The notes: generated from the sequence alone by a model not told the origin. Counted from the first letter of the stretch, positions 28,169-37,508 are shown. The stretch is 64,000 nucleotides of DNA from Ancylobacter moscoviensis (GCF_007559435.1 NZ_VMBP01000001.1:401406-465405), one strand, 5' to 3'. Program-made: numbers and translations.

Positions 28169-28296
28169 CTGCCTCTCCCTGCGCGACCCGCCATCCTTGA
28201 AGACCGGGCGGCATCGCTGCTGTTTCACCAATGGCCGCCGCGGGATGTCTCGCCGGCGGTGCCCTGCGGCTCGACAGGAGCCGCGGGTTTTCTTGC

Positions 28297-28311
28297 GCAA
28301 TCGGCGTGCCA
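28297..28311 (-). promoter_or_regulatory. Sigma-54 promoter of LLM2-RidA-PuuB-GMC2-DadA2 operon
   Basis: Minus strand TGGCACG-CCGA-TTGC, a perfect -24/-12 core. The predicted start near 28286 leaves a leader of about 118 nt before the LLM2 ATG. Confidence 0.85.
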
Positions 28312-28375
28312 GCGAAAAAAACGTCGATAAATCAATGATCTTTCGGTCGGAGCCCGAACCTGAGCCGGCGGCGCG

Positions 28376-28415
28376 TGAGACGTCCCATCGGTGAGACGTT
28401 TCGCGGCGCTGAGAC
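28376..28415. promoter_or_regulatory. Cluster of TGAGAC boxes upstream of LLM2 operon
   Basis: Three direct TGAGAC copies at 28376-28381, 28392-28397 and 28410-28415. The middle one forms TCCCA-TCGG-TGAGA (28383-28396), one mismatch from the TCTCA-N4-TGAGA box. It lies 65-105 nt upstream of the -24 element. An A+T-rich AATCAATGATCTTT stretch at about 28331-28344 between them loosely resembles an IHF site. Confidence 0.5.
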
Positions 28416-28431
28416 CGCCGGACCGGAAAGG

Positions 28432-29526
28432 TCAATGGGTCAGCAGCACCGCCGCATCCGGCCGCCAGGAGGCGCGCACCGGCTCGCCCTTGGCCAGCAT
28501 GATGCCGTCGACCGAGCGGGTTTCCTGATACTTGATCGTCTCGACCGAGGTGCGGATCGAGTAGACGACGCGACTTCCCATGAAGACGACGTCCTCGACC
28601 ACCCCGTCGAGCGCGTTCACCCCGTCCCCGCCCGCGCCGCCCGGCGCCAGCCGGCTGACCTGGAGCGCCTCGGGCCGGATGGCGAGCGAGACGTTCTGCC
28701 CGATAGCGACGGCCGCGCCATTGGCCGGTACCTTGACCGTGCCGGGACCGACATCGACATAGGTCGTGTCGGTCTCCGCGGCCCGCACCGCGCCGGTGAG
28801 AATGTTCGTCTCACCGAGGAAGCGCGCGCAGAACAGCGAGCGCGGATGCGCGTACATCTCTTCCGGCGTGCCGATCTGCTCGATCCGACCCTTGTTCATC
28901 AGCACGATGCGGTCGGAGAGGATGGTCGCCTCGTCCTGATCGTGCGTCACGTAGATGAAGGTGGTGCCGGTTTCCTGGTGGATGCGCTTCAGCTCGGCCA
29001 GCATGTGGTGGCGGATCTTGAGATCGAGCGCAGCCAGCGGCTCGTCGAGCAGGAGCACCGAGGGCGAATTGACCAGCGCCCGCGCCAACGCGACGCGCTG
29101 GGCCTGCCCGCCCGAGAGCTCGTGAATCCAGCGATTGCCGTATTCGCCGAGCTGGACGAGGTGCAGCATGTGCTGCACCGCCTCGCGGATGCGCTCCTTC
29201 GGCCATTTCTTGAGACGCAGGCCGAAGGCGACGTTGTCGAACACGTCGAGATGGGGAAACAGCGCGTAGCGCTGGAACACCATGTTCACCGGCCGCTTGT
29301 CCGGCGGCAGGTAGGAGACGTCGGCGCCCTGGATGGTGACCCGTCCGTGCGTCGTCGCCTCGAAGCCGGCGATGATGCGCATCAGCGTGGTCTTGCCACA
29401 GCCCGACGGGCCCAGCAGCGTCAGGATCTCGCCCTGCTGGATGGTGAGATCGATGTCGTGCAGGACGGTCAGCGCGCCGAAGGCCTTCGTGACTCCATAC
29501 AGTTCGACGATGTTCGGCGTGCTCAT
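28432..29526 (-). CDS. ABC transporter ATP-binding protein, PotA-like (importer 2)
   Basis: A 364-residue ATPase. Walker A GPSGCGKTT (about 39-47), Q-loop VFQRYALFPHL, signature LSGGQAQR, Walker B VLLLDEP and VTHDQDEA are all present, followed by a TOBE_2 domain. The start codon overlaps the stop of the permease gene by 4 nt (ATGA). It is the last gene of the four-gene importer 2 operon and energises the separate PotB- and PotC-like permeases. Confidence 0.92.
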   Translation of the reverse strand: MSTPNIVELYGVTKAFGALTVLHDIDLTIQQGEILTLLGPSGCGKTTLMRIIAGFEATTHGRVTIQGADVSYLPPDKRPVNMVFQRYALFPHLDVFDNVAFGLRLKKWPKERIREAVQHMLHLVQLGEYGNRWIHELSGGQAQRVALARALVNSPSVLLLDEPLAALDLKIRHHMLAELKRIHQETGTTFIYVTHDQDEATILSDRIVLMNKGRIEQIGTPEEMYAHPRSLFCARFLGETNILTGAVRAAETDTTYVDVGPGTVKVPANGAAVAIGQNVSLAIRPEALQVSRLAPGGAGGDGVNALDGVVEDVVFMGSRVVYSIRTSVETIKYQETRSVDGIMLAKGEPVRASWRPDAAVLLTH

Positions 29527-30317
29527 GCTTCCATGTCCTTGGCGCGTGCGCTCAGGGCCAGCCGGCGCTGGTACCAGACGAGAAGGCCCCCGATCAGGAT
29601 CAGGCCGATCGACAGGCCGAGGGAGATGACGGATGCGGCGTTGATGTCCGGGCTGACGGCGCGGCGCATCATCGACCAGATGGTCAGCGGCAGGGTGGTG
29701 TCGTTGCCGCTGACGAAGACGGTGATGATGAATTCGTCGAAGGACAGCGCGAAGGACAGGATCGCCGCGCCGCCGATGGTCGGGCCGATGATCGGCAGCG
29801 TGACCAGCCGGAAGGTCTGCAACGGCGTCGCTCCGAGATCGCGCGCCGCCTCTTCCAGCGAAAGGTCGAAATACTCGATGCGCGAGCGCACCGCCTCGAT
29901 GAAGAAGGGCAGGGTGAACAGCACATGGGCGATGATGATCGTCACCAGCGAGCGCTGCAGCCCGATCTGCGAGAACAGCATCACCAGCGCGATGCCGAGG
30001 AACAGCCCCGGCAGCGCCACCGGCCCGAAGGCCAGCAGGCCGAACAGGGTCTGTATCCGCCCCTTCAGCCGCGCCAGGCCAAGCGCCGTGAGCGAGCCGA
30101 GAATGGTCGTCACCAGCGCGGTGGAGGCCCCCACGATCACGCTATTCCACAGTGAGGCCATGAAGGTCGCGTCGGAGAAGATCTTGGCGTACCAGCGCAG
30201 GCTCACCCCCTCGAAGGGAAAGGTGAGCGCCGGCGAGCTGTGGAAGCTGAACAGCGTGATGATGGCGATGGGCGCGTAGAGGAACGCCACATAGAGCCAG
30301 ACATAGATCCTCAGCAT
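29523..30317 (-). CDS. ABC transporter permease, PotC-like (importer 2)
   Basis: A 264-residue inner-membrane protein with about six membrane segments, starting MLRIYVWLYVAFLYAPIAII. The EAA loop is SLEEAARDLGATPLQTFRLV near residue 155. The ATG has a GGAGG box 4 nt upstream. It pairs with the PotB-like permease encoded just before it to form the channel of a polyamine-type importer. Confidence 0.9.
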   Translation of the reverse strand: MLRIYVWLYVAFLYAPIAIITLFSFHSSPALTFPFEGVSLRWYAKIFSDATFMASLWNSVIVGASTALVTTILGSLTALGLARLKGRIQTLFGLLAFGPVALPGLFLGIALVMLFSQIGLQRSLVTIIIAHVLFTLPFFIEAVRSRIEYFDLSLEEAARDLGATPLQTFRLVTLPIIGPTIGGAAILSFALSFDEFIITVFVSGNDTTLPLTIWSMMRRAVSPDINAASVISLGLSIGLILIGGLLVWYQRRLALSARAKDMEA

Positions 30318-30348
30318 GAGACCTCCGTGTGCGGCGAGACGGCGCGTC

Positions 30349-31221
30349 TCAATCGTGGAACCGGCGGCCGGGCGCGAGCCGCAGAAGATCGAGCAGCCGC
30401 ACGAAGCCGAGATAGACGATGAGGAAGGCGGCCAGCAGCAGGAACGCCATCGCCGCCCCGAAGGGCCAGTTGCCGGCGGTGCGGAACTGGTTGGCGATGA
30501 GGATGCCCGTGGTCATCCCGTCGCGCCCGCCGAGCAGTTGGGGCGTGACGAAGTCGCCGGCCGAGATGACGAAGGTGAACATGAAGGCGCCGACCAGCCC
30601 CTTGTAGCACATGGGCAGGATGACCCTGGTCAGCACCTCGGTATTGCTGGCGCCGAGATCGCGCGCGGCCTCGACATATTCCTTCTTCACGTCGCGCAGC
30701 GCCGAGACCAGCAGCAGCAGCGCAAAGGGCAGCATGATGTGGGTCAGCGTCAGTATGGTCGCGAAGGGGCTGAACAGCAGCACCTCCAGCGGCTGGCTGA
30801 TCAGGCCGAGCTGCATCAGCGTCGTGTTGATGAGCCCGTTGGAGCCCAGGATCACCCGCCACGCATAGATGCGCACGAGATAGCTCGAGAACCACGAGAC
30901 GAGGATCAGATAGAACAGCAGGTTCCCGCGCGTGCGGTAGACGATGAAATAGGCCGCCGGAAAGCTGAGCCCGACCGTCAGCACCGCGGTGCACAGGCCG
31001 TTCTTCAGCGCGTTCCAGGTGAGCAGGTAGAAGCCGGACGCGGAGAGCGCCCGGCTGTAATTGTCGAAGGTGAACGCCGGGATGAGCTTGAACGCCTGCG
31101 CCATCCAGAAGCTGCAGACGAAGAGAAGCACGGCGGGAACGATGAAGAACACCAGGAGGAAGAGGAACGAGGGGGCGACCAGCGCCAACCCCATTGCCTC
31201 GCGACGACGACCCTTCATCAT
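30349..31221 (-). CDS. ABC transporter permease, PotB-like (importer 2)
   Basis: A 290-residue permease with six predicted membrane helices, the first being MGLALVAPSFLFLLVFFIVP after a basic N-terminus. The EAA loop is YVEAARDLGASNTEVLTRV. The start is uncertain: ATG 31221, ATG 31218 or GTG 31230 are all in frame, and none has an ideal ribosome-binding site. It lies between the binding-protein gene and the PotC-like gene. Confidence 0.88.
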   Translation of the reverse strand: MMKGRRREAMGLALVAPSFLFLLVFFIVPAVLLFVCSFWMAQAFKLIPAFTFDNYSRALSASGFYLLTWNALKNGLCTAVLTVGLSFPAAYFIVYRTRGNLLFYLILVSWFSSYLVRIYAWRVILGSNGLINTTLMQLGLISQPLEVLLFSPFATILTLTHIMLPFALLLLVSALRDVKKEYVEAARDLGASNTEVLTRVILPMCYKGLVGAFMFTFVISAGDFVTPQLLGGRDGMTTGILIANQFRTAGNWPFGAAMAFLLLAAFLIVYLGFVRLLDLLRLAPGRRFHD

Positions 31222-31257
31222 TCCCAACACGATCTCCGTAGGCGGCGGTGCGGCGGC

Positions 31258-32433
31258 TCAGAACGAGGACTTGAAATCGGTCCAGGCCTGGGTCCACTCG
31301 TCATAGGTGGCGTAGGTGTCGGAGGTGCGGGGCGGCTGGCCCTGCAGCGGCGACTTGCGGAACACCTCGGGCAGGTTGCCGTAGTCGAACAGCGCCCTCG
31401 TATCGGCGTCCATCAGCGCCGGGGCATGCTTGTTGACCGCGCCGCCGGTGACCGCCTTGGCGACCTCCGCCTGCGCCTTGGCCGCCACCGCCTCGTTCAT
31501 GAAGGCATAGGCGGTGTCGATGTTCTGCGCGCTGATCGGCATGAACCAGGCGTCGCACCACATCACCGCGCCTTCGGCCGGCACGGCATAGACGGTCTTC
31601 ACGCCGCGCTTGGCGGTCTCCACCGGCGTGCCGCTCCACACCGAGAAGCAGGCCGCGATTTCGCCGGAGGCGAAGAGCGAGATGACGTCGCCATTCGACG
31701 AGCCGAACACGCGGCACTGGTCGCGGTAGGGCCCGAGGCCCTCGAAGGCGGTCTTCATCTCTTCCTTGGTGAGGTTCGGGAATTTCGGCCCGAAGCCGGC
31801 GAGGCGCGCGATCATCGGCCAGGTGGCGATGGTGTCGTCGCAGAAGGTCACCTTGCCCTTCAGTTCCGGCGCCAGCAGGTCCTTGTAGGTGGTGATCGGC
31901 TTGGTCATGGCCGGGTTGTAGACGAGGGCGTTGAGACCCCAGATCCACGGCAGCGCGAAATGGGTCTTGTCCCAGTACCAGGTCGGCGCCTCGTAGAACT
32001 CGGGATAGATGTTCGCGGCGGTGAAGTTCGGCAGGCGGGCGATGTCGAGCGGCTTCACGATCTTCAGCTCGTCGACATAGAAGCGCTCGAAGCCCTGCGA
32101 ATATTCGGCGAGATCGAGCCTCACCGGGTTGGAGCCGATCAGCTTGGCGTGGACGTCGTCCTGCGTGCTGATGATGGCCGCGTCGACCTGGACCTTGTTG
32201 GCCTCGCGCCAGGCTTTGAGCTCGTTGTCGAGGGTGAAGCCTTCCCAGGCCATGATCTTGAGGTCGCCGCCCACGGCCGCGTGGGCCGGGCCGGGCCAGG
32301 CGCCCAGCGTGGCGCCGGCCGCCACCCCCGCGCCGAGCGCGAGCGACGTGCCCAGGAAATCGCGACGGGACAGGACGTCGTTGCGAAGTAGGTTGGCGCG
32401 CCCGAACGGGCGCCCTTTAGGCGTATCGACCAT
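31258..32433 (-). CDS. Extracellular solute-binding protein, PotD-like (importer 2, Tat exported)
   Basis: A 391-residue periplasmic binding protein. A canonical twin-arginine motif SRRDFLG (Arg23-Arg24) precedes a hydrophobic core, with cleavage near PAHAA. The mature start DLKIMAWEGF is typical of the PotD group. The ATG at 32433 has AGGGGA upstream. It opens the importer 2 operon behind a -24/-12 promoter. The ligand is probably a small cation or amine but cannot be named. Confidence 0.9.
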   Translation of the reverse strand: MVDTPKGRPFGRANLLRNDVLSRRDFLGTSLALGAGVAAGATLGAWPGPAHAAVGGDLKIMAWEGFTLDNELKAWREANKVQVDAAIISTQDDVHAKLIGSNPVRLDLAEYSQGFERFYVDELKIVKPLDIARLPNFTAANIYPEFYEAPTWYWDKTHFALPWIWGLNALVYNPAMTKPITTYKDLLAPELKGKVTFCDDTIATWPMIARLAGFGPKFPNLTKEEMKTAFEGLGPYRDQCRVFGSSNGDVISLFASGEIAACFSVWSGTPVETAKRGVKTVYAVPAEGAVMWCDAWFMPISAQNIDTAYAFMNEAVAAKAQAEVAKAVTGGAVNKHAPALMDADTRALFDYGNLPEVFRKSPLQGQPPRTSDTYATYDEWTQAWTDFKSSF

Positions 32434-32495
32434 GCTGTTCCCCTGATTTTTGAACGTGCTTGATGTCGGAGCCGCGACTTCCGCCGGAGGGGTCA

Positions 32496-32510
32496 GCAAG
32501 AGGCATGCCA
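32496..32510 (-). promoter_or_regulatory. Sigma-54 promoter of importer 2 operon
   Basis: Minus strand TGGCATG-CCTC-TTGC. The start would fall near 32485, about 52 nt before the PotD-like ATG. Confidence 0.82.
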
Positions 32511-32569
32511 GCACTTGCGTGAACAAGATTATCTTTCTGTATCAATGCCTTAGTATTTTACCGCGACTG

Positions 32570-32602
32570 GGTTTGAGATTGCTGTCGCAGGAGTCTCAAA
32601 CC
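32570..32602. promoter_or_regulatory. Long inverted repeat upstream of importer 2 (candidate enhancer)
   Basis: Perfect 9-bp arms GGTTTGAGA (32570-32578) and TCTCAAACC (32594-32602), 60-90 nt upstream of the -24 element. The arms contain TGAGA/TCTCA in the outward order. GCGAC/GTCGC half-sites surround it (32563, 32585, 32603), as in the element at 37478. Confidence 0.55.
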
Positions 32603-32641
32603 GCGACGGACGGTCGAGAAAACCTGGGCGCGACAGGTTGG

Positions 32642-34255
32642 TCATGCGAAGGTATCGGCCTGCCCGACTCCATGCTGGATCAGATCGGCGGCCTTCTCGG
32701 CGACCATGATGGTCGCGGCGTTGGTGTTGCCGGAGGGCACGGAGGGCATCACCGAGGCATCGGCGACCCGCAGCCCGTCAATGCCGCGCAGCCGGAGCAG
32801 CGGATCGACGACGGCCATGTCGTCCGTCCCGATGCGGCAGGTGCCGACCGGATGCAGCGCCCCCTGCGCCCGCTCCTTCACATAGGCCCGGCGCTCCTCA
32901 TGCGTCTCAAGGCGGCGACCGGGGATCTGCTCGCCGGCGAGCAGACGCGCCATGGAGGGTTGCGCCATGATCTCCTGCCCGAGCCGGATGCCCTCGGCCA
33001 TGCAGTTGAGATCGTACTCCTCGCCGAAATAGTTCGGTGCCACGCGCAGCGGCGCCAGCGGATCGGCCGAGGTCAGCTCCACCACCCCGCGCGAGCGCGG
33101 CCGGGTCAGGCAGATGTTCAGCGTGGAGCCGCAGCCGCTCGCGGCCGGCGTGACGCCTTCCTCGATCCCGGTGCCCGGCAGGAAATGGAATTGCAGGTTG
33201 GGCTCGGCGATCGCGGGATCGCCCCACCAGAAGGCCCCGCCCTCGATCAGGTTGGAGCAGAGCGGCCCGCGCCGGAACAGCAGCCATTGCAGGCCGGCCA
33301 TCGCCTTGCGGTGGAGCCTGCGATAGGCGTCGTAGCTCTCCACGCCGTCGAGCGCATGGACGATGTAGACGTCCATATGGTCCTGAAGGCCAACCCCGAC
33401 GCCGGGCAGGTCATGGCGAACCTCCACCCCGACCTTGCGCAGATGATCGGCCGGACCGACGCCCGACTGCAGCAGCAGTCGCGGGGACTGGATGGCGCCG
33501 GCCGACAGGATCACCTCACGCGACGCACGGACCGTCTCGGGCCGGGTGCCTCCGGCGAGGAACTCCACGCCCGACGCCCGCCCCTTGTCGATCAGCACCC
33601 GCGTCGCCCGGCAGCCGGTGCGCACGGTGAGGTTCCTGCGCCGCCGCGCCGGCTTCAGATAGGTCACGGCGGTGGAGGCCCGCCGACCGTTGCGCGCGGT
33701 GATCTGGTAGAGGCCGCAACCGGTCTGCACGCCGCCGTTGAAATCGCTCGTCGGCGGAATGCCGAACTCCTGGCAGGCCCTTAGCCACGCCTTGGTCAGC
33801 GGGTGCGGCGAGGGCTGGCTGGAAACCCAGAGCGGCCCCTCCGTGCCATGCGTGGCGTCGGCGAAGGTGTCGTTGCTCTCCGCTCGCCTGAAATAGGGCA
33901 GCACGCCCGCATAGCCCCAGCCTTCCGCGCCCTGCGCCGCCCAGCCATCGAAATCGCTCGGAATTCCGCGGACATAGACCATGCCGTTGACCGAGCTGCC
34001 GCCGCCGAGCACGCGCGCCTGCACCATGTGGGGAGCGCCGACGCCGCCCGAGGCACCGTTGGCGGGCTCCCAGGGAATGCGCTGGAGCAGGTTGCCGGTC
34101 GCAGTCTTGTAGACCATGGCCGGCAGATGGATGGCGGGAGAAAGATCCCGCGGCCCCTCCTCCAGCAGCAGCACCGAGACGGCCGGATCCTCCGACAGCC
34201 GTGCCGCCAGCACGCAGCCGGCCGATCCGCCGCCGACGACGACATAGTCGTACAT
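32642..34255 (-). CDS. GMC family oxidoreductase, choline-dehydrogenase-like (copy 3)
   Basis: A 537-residue GMC enzyme starting MYDYVVVGGGSAGCVLAARL. ARVLGGGSSVNGMVYVRG and GAIQSPRLLLQSGVGP are the GMC signatures; the active-site His is in LHPVGTCRIG and an Asn in SGNTNAATIMVAE. It is closer to copy 2 than to copy 1 over the N-terminal 150 residues. It is a single-gene unit transcribed away from the MFS gene, with a shared regulatory region of 347 nt. Substrate unknown. Confidence 0.9.
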   Translation of the reverse strand: MYDYVVVGGGSAGCVLAARLSEDPAVSVLLLEEGPRDLSPAIHLPAMVYKTATGNLLQRIPWEPANGASGGVGAPHMVQARVLGGGSSVNGMVYVRGIPSDFDGWAAQGAEGWGYAGVLPYFRRAESNDTFADATHGTEGPLWVSSQPSPHPLTKAWLRACQEFGIPPTSDFNGGVQTGCGLYQITARNGRRASTAVTYLKPARRRRNLTVRTGCRATRVLIDKGRASGVEFLAGGTRPETVRASREVILSAGAIQSPRLLLQSGVGPADHLRKVGVEVRHDLPGVGVGLQDHMDVYIVHALDGVESYDAYRRLHRKAMAGLQWLLFRRGPLCSNLIEGGAFWWGDPAIAEPNLQFHFLPGTGIEEGVTPAASGCGSTLNICLTRPRSRGVVELTSADPLAPLRVAPNYFGEEYDLNCMAEGIRLGQEIMAQPSMARLLAGEQIPGRRLETHEERRAYVKERAQGALHPVGTCRIGTDDMAVVDPLLRLRGIDGLRVADASVMPSVPSGNTNAATIMVAEKAADLIQHGVGQADTFA

Positions 34256-34307
34256 GCCTCTCACTCTCCTGCTCACCCGGCCGCCGCCAGCGTTCCGTGG
34301 GCGGGTA

Positions 34308-34322
34308 GCAAGTTCCGGTCCG
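34308..34322 (-). promoter_or_regulatory. Probable sigma-54 promoter of GMC3
   Basis: Minus strand CGGACCG-GAAC-TTGC. The -12 half is perfect and GG/GC spacing is correct, but the -24 half matches the consensus poorly. The start would be near 34297, 42 nt before the ATG. Confidence 0.5.
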
Positions 34323-34362
34323 ACGTCGGAAAGCCCGGATTCCGCGAGGGGGCCGCGCCCGC

Positions 34363-34384
34363 ATCTCACGCCGCGACGTGAGAT
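34363..34384. promoter_or_regulatory. 22-bp inverted repeat between GMC3 and MFS promoters
   Basis: Perfect 8-bp arms ATCTCACG (34363-34370) and CGTGAGAT (34377-34384) with a 6-nt spacer. It is about 40 nt upstream of the GMC3 element and 125 nt upstream of the MFS element, so one bound activator could serve both. Confidence 0.55.
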
Positions 34385-34509
34385 TCTGCGAAAACCGCGA
34401 GACGAATCCGCACATGACGGGAGGCGAACGGCCGGGCGCGAGCGTGCGATCCTTCTTTTTGCGGAACGCAATGGCGCACCGGGCGCACCTGCGGTATGGC
34501 GCCCGCGTC

Positions 34510-34524
34510 TGGCACACATTGTGC
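34510..34524 (+). promoter_or_regulatory. Probable sigma-54 promoter of MFS gene
   Basis: TGGCACA-CATT-GTGC with correct 10-nt GG/GC spacing; the -12 half is GTGC instead of TTGC. The start would be near 34535, 68 nt before the ATG at 34603. Confidence 0.5.
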
Positions 34525-34602
34525 CCGGCGGCCGGGACGACCGGCGACGGTCGCAAGGTGGCGTGGCGCCCGATATCGGCGCCGAGCGTATTGGGAAGTG
34601 GC

Positions 34603-35778
34603 ATGACTGAAATGACCGCCGCGCGGGAGCAACGAGCGCTCGCCGCGTCGCGCATGGCCGTGAGCGCCGTGTTCTTCGTCGGCGGCGCCGGCCTGACGGT
34701 ATGGGCGACCTATATTCCGATCCTCAAGGCGCGAGCCGGCCTCGACGACGCCCAGGTCGGCCTAGTGCTGCTCTGCGTTTCGCTTGGCTGCCTGTGCGGA
34801 ATGCCGGCGGCGGGGTTCATCCGCCCCCGCCTCGGGCCGCTGCGCTCCGGCGCGCTCGCCGGCATCGCCTTCGCCGCCGCGAGCTTCGGTCCCGCCTTCG
34901 GCGTCACCATGCCGGTGCTGGCGGCATCGGGCTACGTCATCGGCGTATGCTTCGGCTTCCTCGACGTGTGCATGAACTCGCATGCCTCGGCGCTGGAGCG
35001 CGAGCTCGAACGGCCGATCATGTCCTCCGTGCATGCCTTCTTCAGCCTCGGCAACGTGGCCGGCGCGCTGGCGGGCGGGGCGCTGATCGGCTCGGGGCTC
35101 GGCATCCCGTCCGCTCTCGGCCTCGCCAGCCTGGTCCTCATCAGCATCGCCACCGCCGCGGTTCCATGGCTCTGGCTGCCGGAAAGCCATGTGCGGGAGG
35201 CGGCGGGCACCTCGATCTTCCGCCTTCCCAACCTCACCATGCTGGGGATCGGCATCCTCACCGTGCTGGCCTTCGTCATCGAGCTGGCGTTGATCGACTG
35301 GGGAGCGCTCTACCTCGTGCAGGCCACCGGCTCGGTGCCGGCGCAGGCGGCCTATGGCGTGGCGGCCTTCTCACTCGCCATGACGGGCGGGCGCCTGTGG
35401 GGAGACCGGATCGTGCGCCGGCTCGGCCCGGTGACGACGATCCAGATCTCCGGCGCCGTCGCCTTTCTGGGCATCGCGATCATCGTGCTGGCCCCGACGA
35501 CGCTGACGGCGCTGCCCGGCTTCGCCGTCGCCGGCCTCGGCATCGCCAATCTCGTGCCGGTGTTCTTCTCGCTGAGCGGCCGGATGCCCGGTATTCCCCC
35601 GACGGCCGGCATCGCCATGACCGTGACCATCGCCTATGGCGGTGGCCTCTTCGGGCCGCCGCTCATCGGCTTCGTGGCGCATTCGCAGGGTATGCGCGCC
35701 GCCTTCGTCCTGCTGATCGGCGGCGCGCTGGTGATCGCGGGGATGGTCCGGACGGTCATCCCCCGCGACGTGCGGTGA
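34603..35778 (+). CDS. MFS transporter, YbjJ-like
   Basis: A 391-residue protein with about twelve membrane segments, starting at an ATG preceded by GGGAAG. The first helices (VFFVGGAGLTVWATYIPILK, then VGLVLLCVSLGCLCG) and the LDVCMNSHA segment after helix 5 resemble the YbjJ group of major facilitator proteins. It may import or export a pathway intermediate, since it shares a control region with the GMC3 gene. Transport substrate unknown. Confidence 0.82.
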   Translation: MTEMTAAREQRALAASRMAVSAVFFVGGAGLTVWATYIPILKARAGLDDAQVGLVLLCVSLGCLCGMPAAGFIRPRLGPLRSGALAGIAFAAASFGPAFGVTMPVLAASGYVIGVCFGFLDVCMNSHASALERELERPIMSSVHAFFSLGNVAGALAGGALIGSGLGIPSALGLASLVLISIATAAVPWLWLPESHVREAAGTSIFRLPNLTMLGIGILTVLAFVIELALIDWGALYLVQATGSVPAQAAYGVAAFSLAMTGGRLWGDRIVRRLGPVTTIQISGAVAFLGIAIIVLAPTTLTALPGFAVAGLGIANLVPVFFSLSGRMPGIPPTAGIAMTVTIAYGGGLFGPPLIGFVAHSQGMRAAFVLLIGGALVIAGMVRTVIPRDVR

Positions 35779-35790
35779 GAAGCCGGGCGG

Positions 35791-37278
35791 TCAGCCCAGC
35801 TTCATCACCACCGACTTGGTCTCGAGATAGGCGTCGAGATGCTCGACGCCGGACTCGCGGCCATAGCCGCTGGTCTTGTAGCCGCCGAAGGGCACGGCCG
35901 GGTCGAGCCCGCCATAGGTGTTGACCCACACCGTGCCGGCACGGATCGCCTTCGCCATGCGGTGCGCGGTGGAGACGTTGGTCGTCCACACCCCGCCGCC
36001 GAGGCCGAACACCGTGTCGTTGGCGATGGCGGCGGCTTCCTCCAGCGTGTCGAAGGGGATGGCCGCGGCCACCGGGCCGAAGATCTCCTCCTGCGCGATG
36101 CGCATGTCGTTGGTCACGCCGCTGAGCACGGTCGGCTCGAAGAAATAGCCGTCCTTCAGCGCGCCCTCGGTGATGCGCTTGCCGCCAGCGGCGGCAGTGA
36201 CGCCCTCGCCGAGGCCGATCTCCATGTAACCCGCCACGCGATCGAGCTGCTTGGCGTTGACCACCGGGCCGATCTGCGTCGCCGGATCGAGCCCGTTGCC
36301 GACCTTGAGCGACTTCGCATAGTCGCTGACGCGGGCGACGAACTCCTCGTAGATCGGCCGCTGGACCAGCAGGCGCGTGCCGGCGCAGCAGATCTGCCCG
36401 GTATTGGCGAACACGCCCATGCCGGCGCCGGCGACGGCGGCGTCCATGTCGCAATCGGCGAAGATGATGTCCGGCGACTTGCCGCCGAGCTCCAGCGTCA
36501 CCCGCTTGATGTTGCTCTTCGAGGCCTCGATGATCTTACGACCGGTGAGGTCCGAGCCGGTGAAGGCCACCTTGTCGACATCCATGTGCCGGGCAAGCGC
36601 GTCGCCGGCGATGTGGCCGAAGCCGGGCACGATGTTGACCACGCCTTCCGGCACGCCGGCTTCCAGCAGCAGCTCGCCCAGCCGCAGTGCGGTCAGCGGC
36701 GCGTCCTCGGCGGGCTTCAGCACCATGGTGCAGCCGGTGGCGAGCACCGGGCCGATCTTCCAGATGGTCGAGGTGAGCGGGGCGTTCCACGGCGTGATGG
36801 CGCCGACGACGCCGACGGGCTCCTTCAGCGTGTAGGTGAACACCTCGCCGGGCATGGAGTTCGGCAGCGTGCCGCCGCTGATGACGGTGCACATGCCGGC
36901 ATAGAAGCGCGGCAGGCCGAGCGCGCGCTGGCGGCGGGCATACATGGAGGTGATGGGCGCGCCCATGTCGAGCACGTCGATATGCGCCAGCGTCTCGAAG
37001 TGCTTCTCCACCAGATCGGCGAAGCGCAGCAGGCACTGCTGGCGCTGGAACGGCGTGAAGCGGCTCCACGGGCCGGTGAAGGCGCGGCGCGCCGCGGCCA
37101 CGGCGAGGTCGATGTCGGCCGCGCCGCCCTCGGAGACCTCGGCCAGCATCTCGCCGGTCGCCGGGTTGAAGGTCTTGAAGGTCTTGCCGGAAAGCGAGGG
37201 GACGAACTTGCCGTCGATCAGGAGCTGCTTGGGCAGCGGCGCGATGATGTCGGCGATCGGGTTCACGTTGATGGTCAT
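35791..37278 (-). CDS. NAD(P)-dependent aldehyde dehydrogenase
   Basis: A 495-residue ALDH. The general-base glutamate is in VTLELGGKSPDIIFADCD (about 260) and the nucleophilic cysteine in FANTGQICCAGTRL (about 294), both intact. TPWNAPL and FTGSDLTGRKI are cofactor-binding motifs. It would oxidise the aldehyde made by the GMC enzymes to an acid. The ATG at 37278 is preceded by a strong sigma-54 promoter. It converges with the MFS gene, leaving a 12-nt gap. Confidence 0.92.
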   Translation of the reverse strand: MTINVNPIADIIAPLPKQLLIDGKFVPSLSGKTFKTFNPATGEMLAEVSEGGAADIDLAVAAARRAFTGPWSRFTPFQRQQCLLRFADLVEKHFETLAHIDVLDMGAPITSMYARRQRALGLPRFYAGMCTVISGGTLPNSMPGEVFTYTLKEPVGVVGAITPWNAPLTSTIWKIGPVLATGCTMVLKPAEDAPLTALRLGELLLEAGVPEGVVNIVPGFGHIAGDALARHMDVDKVAFTGSDLTGRKIIEASKSNIKRVTLELGGKSPDIIFADCDMDAAVAGAGMGVFANTGQICCAGTRLLVQRPIYEEFVARVSDYAKSLKVGNGLDPATQIGPVVNAKQLDRVAGYMEIGLGEGVTAAAGGKRITEGALKDGYFFEPTVLSGVTNDMRIAQEEIFGPVAAAIPFDTLEEAAAIANDTVFGLGGGVWTTNVSTAHRMAKAIRAGTVWVNTYGGLDPAVPFGGYKTSGYGRESGVEHLDAYLETKSVVMKLG

Positions 37279-37317
37279 GGCACTACTTTCGGAAACGAAA
37301 GGGATGGCCGGAGAACC

Positions 37318-37332
37318 GCAAGAGCCATGCCA
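37318..37332 (-). promoter_or_regulatory. Sigma-54 promoter of aldehyde dehydrogenase gene
   Basis: Minus strand TGGCATG-GCTC-TTGC, full -24/-12 core. The predicted start near 37307 is 29 nt before the ATG. Confidence 0.82.
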
Positions 37333-37464
37333 TCGGCTCCTCATCCCGCGGGCGCGCGGAGCGCGGGCGAGCGCCCCGCCGGCGGAAGCCCGCACCGGTG
37401 CTGGATTCCTCTCCCCCGCCTCGCCCGATCCGACCAGCCGGCGCGGGACGCCGGCAGGCGCCGG

Positions 37465-37508
37465 GCGTCTCACATCAGCGACATTTGTCGCAGCGGCTGG
37501 CGAGACGC
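37465..37508. promoter_or_regulatory. Composite repeat element between ALDH and flavin reductase promoters
   Basis: Outer arms GCGTCTC (37465-37471) and GAGACGC (37502-37508) enclose the palindrome GCGACA-TT-TGTCGC (37478-37491). It lies about 40 nt upstream of the plus-strand -24 element and about 135 nt upstream of the minus-strand one. Confidence 0.5.

Larger units (their letters stand above)
34256..34602. other. Divergent sigma-54 control region, GMC3 / MFS
   Basis: No gene is supported. It holds a -24/-12 element in each direction (34308-34322 minus, 34510-34524 plus) and a 22-bp inverted repeat between them at 34363-34384. A further GAGAC half-site follows at about 34400. Confidence 0.55.
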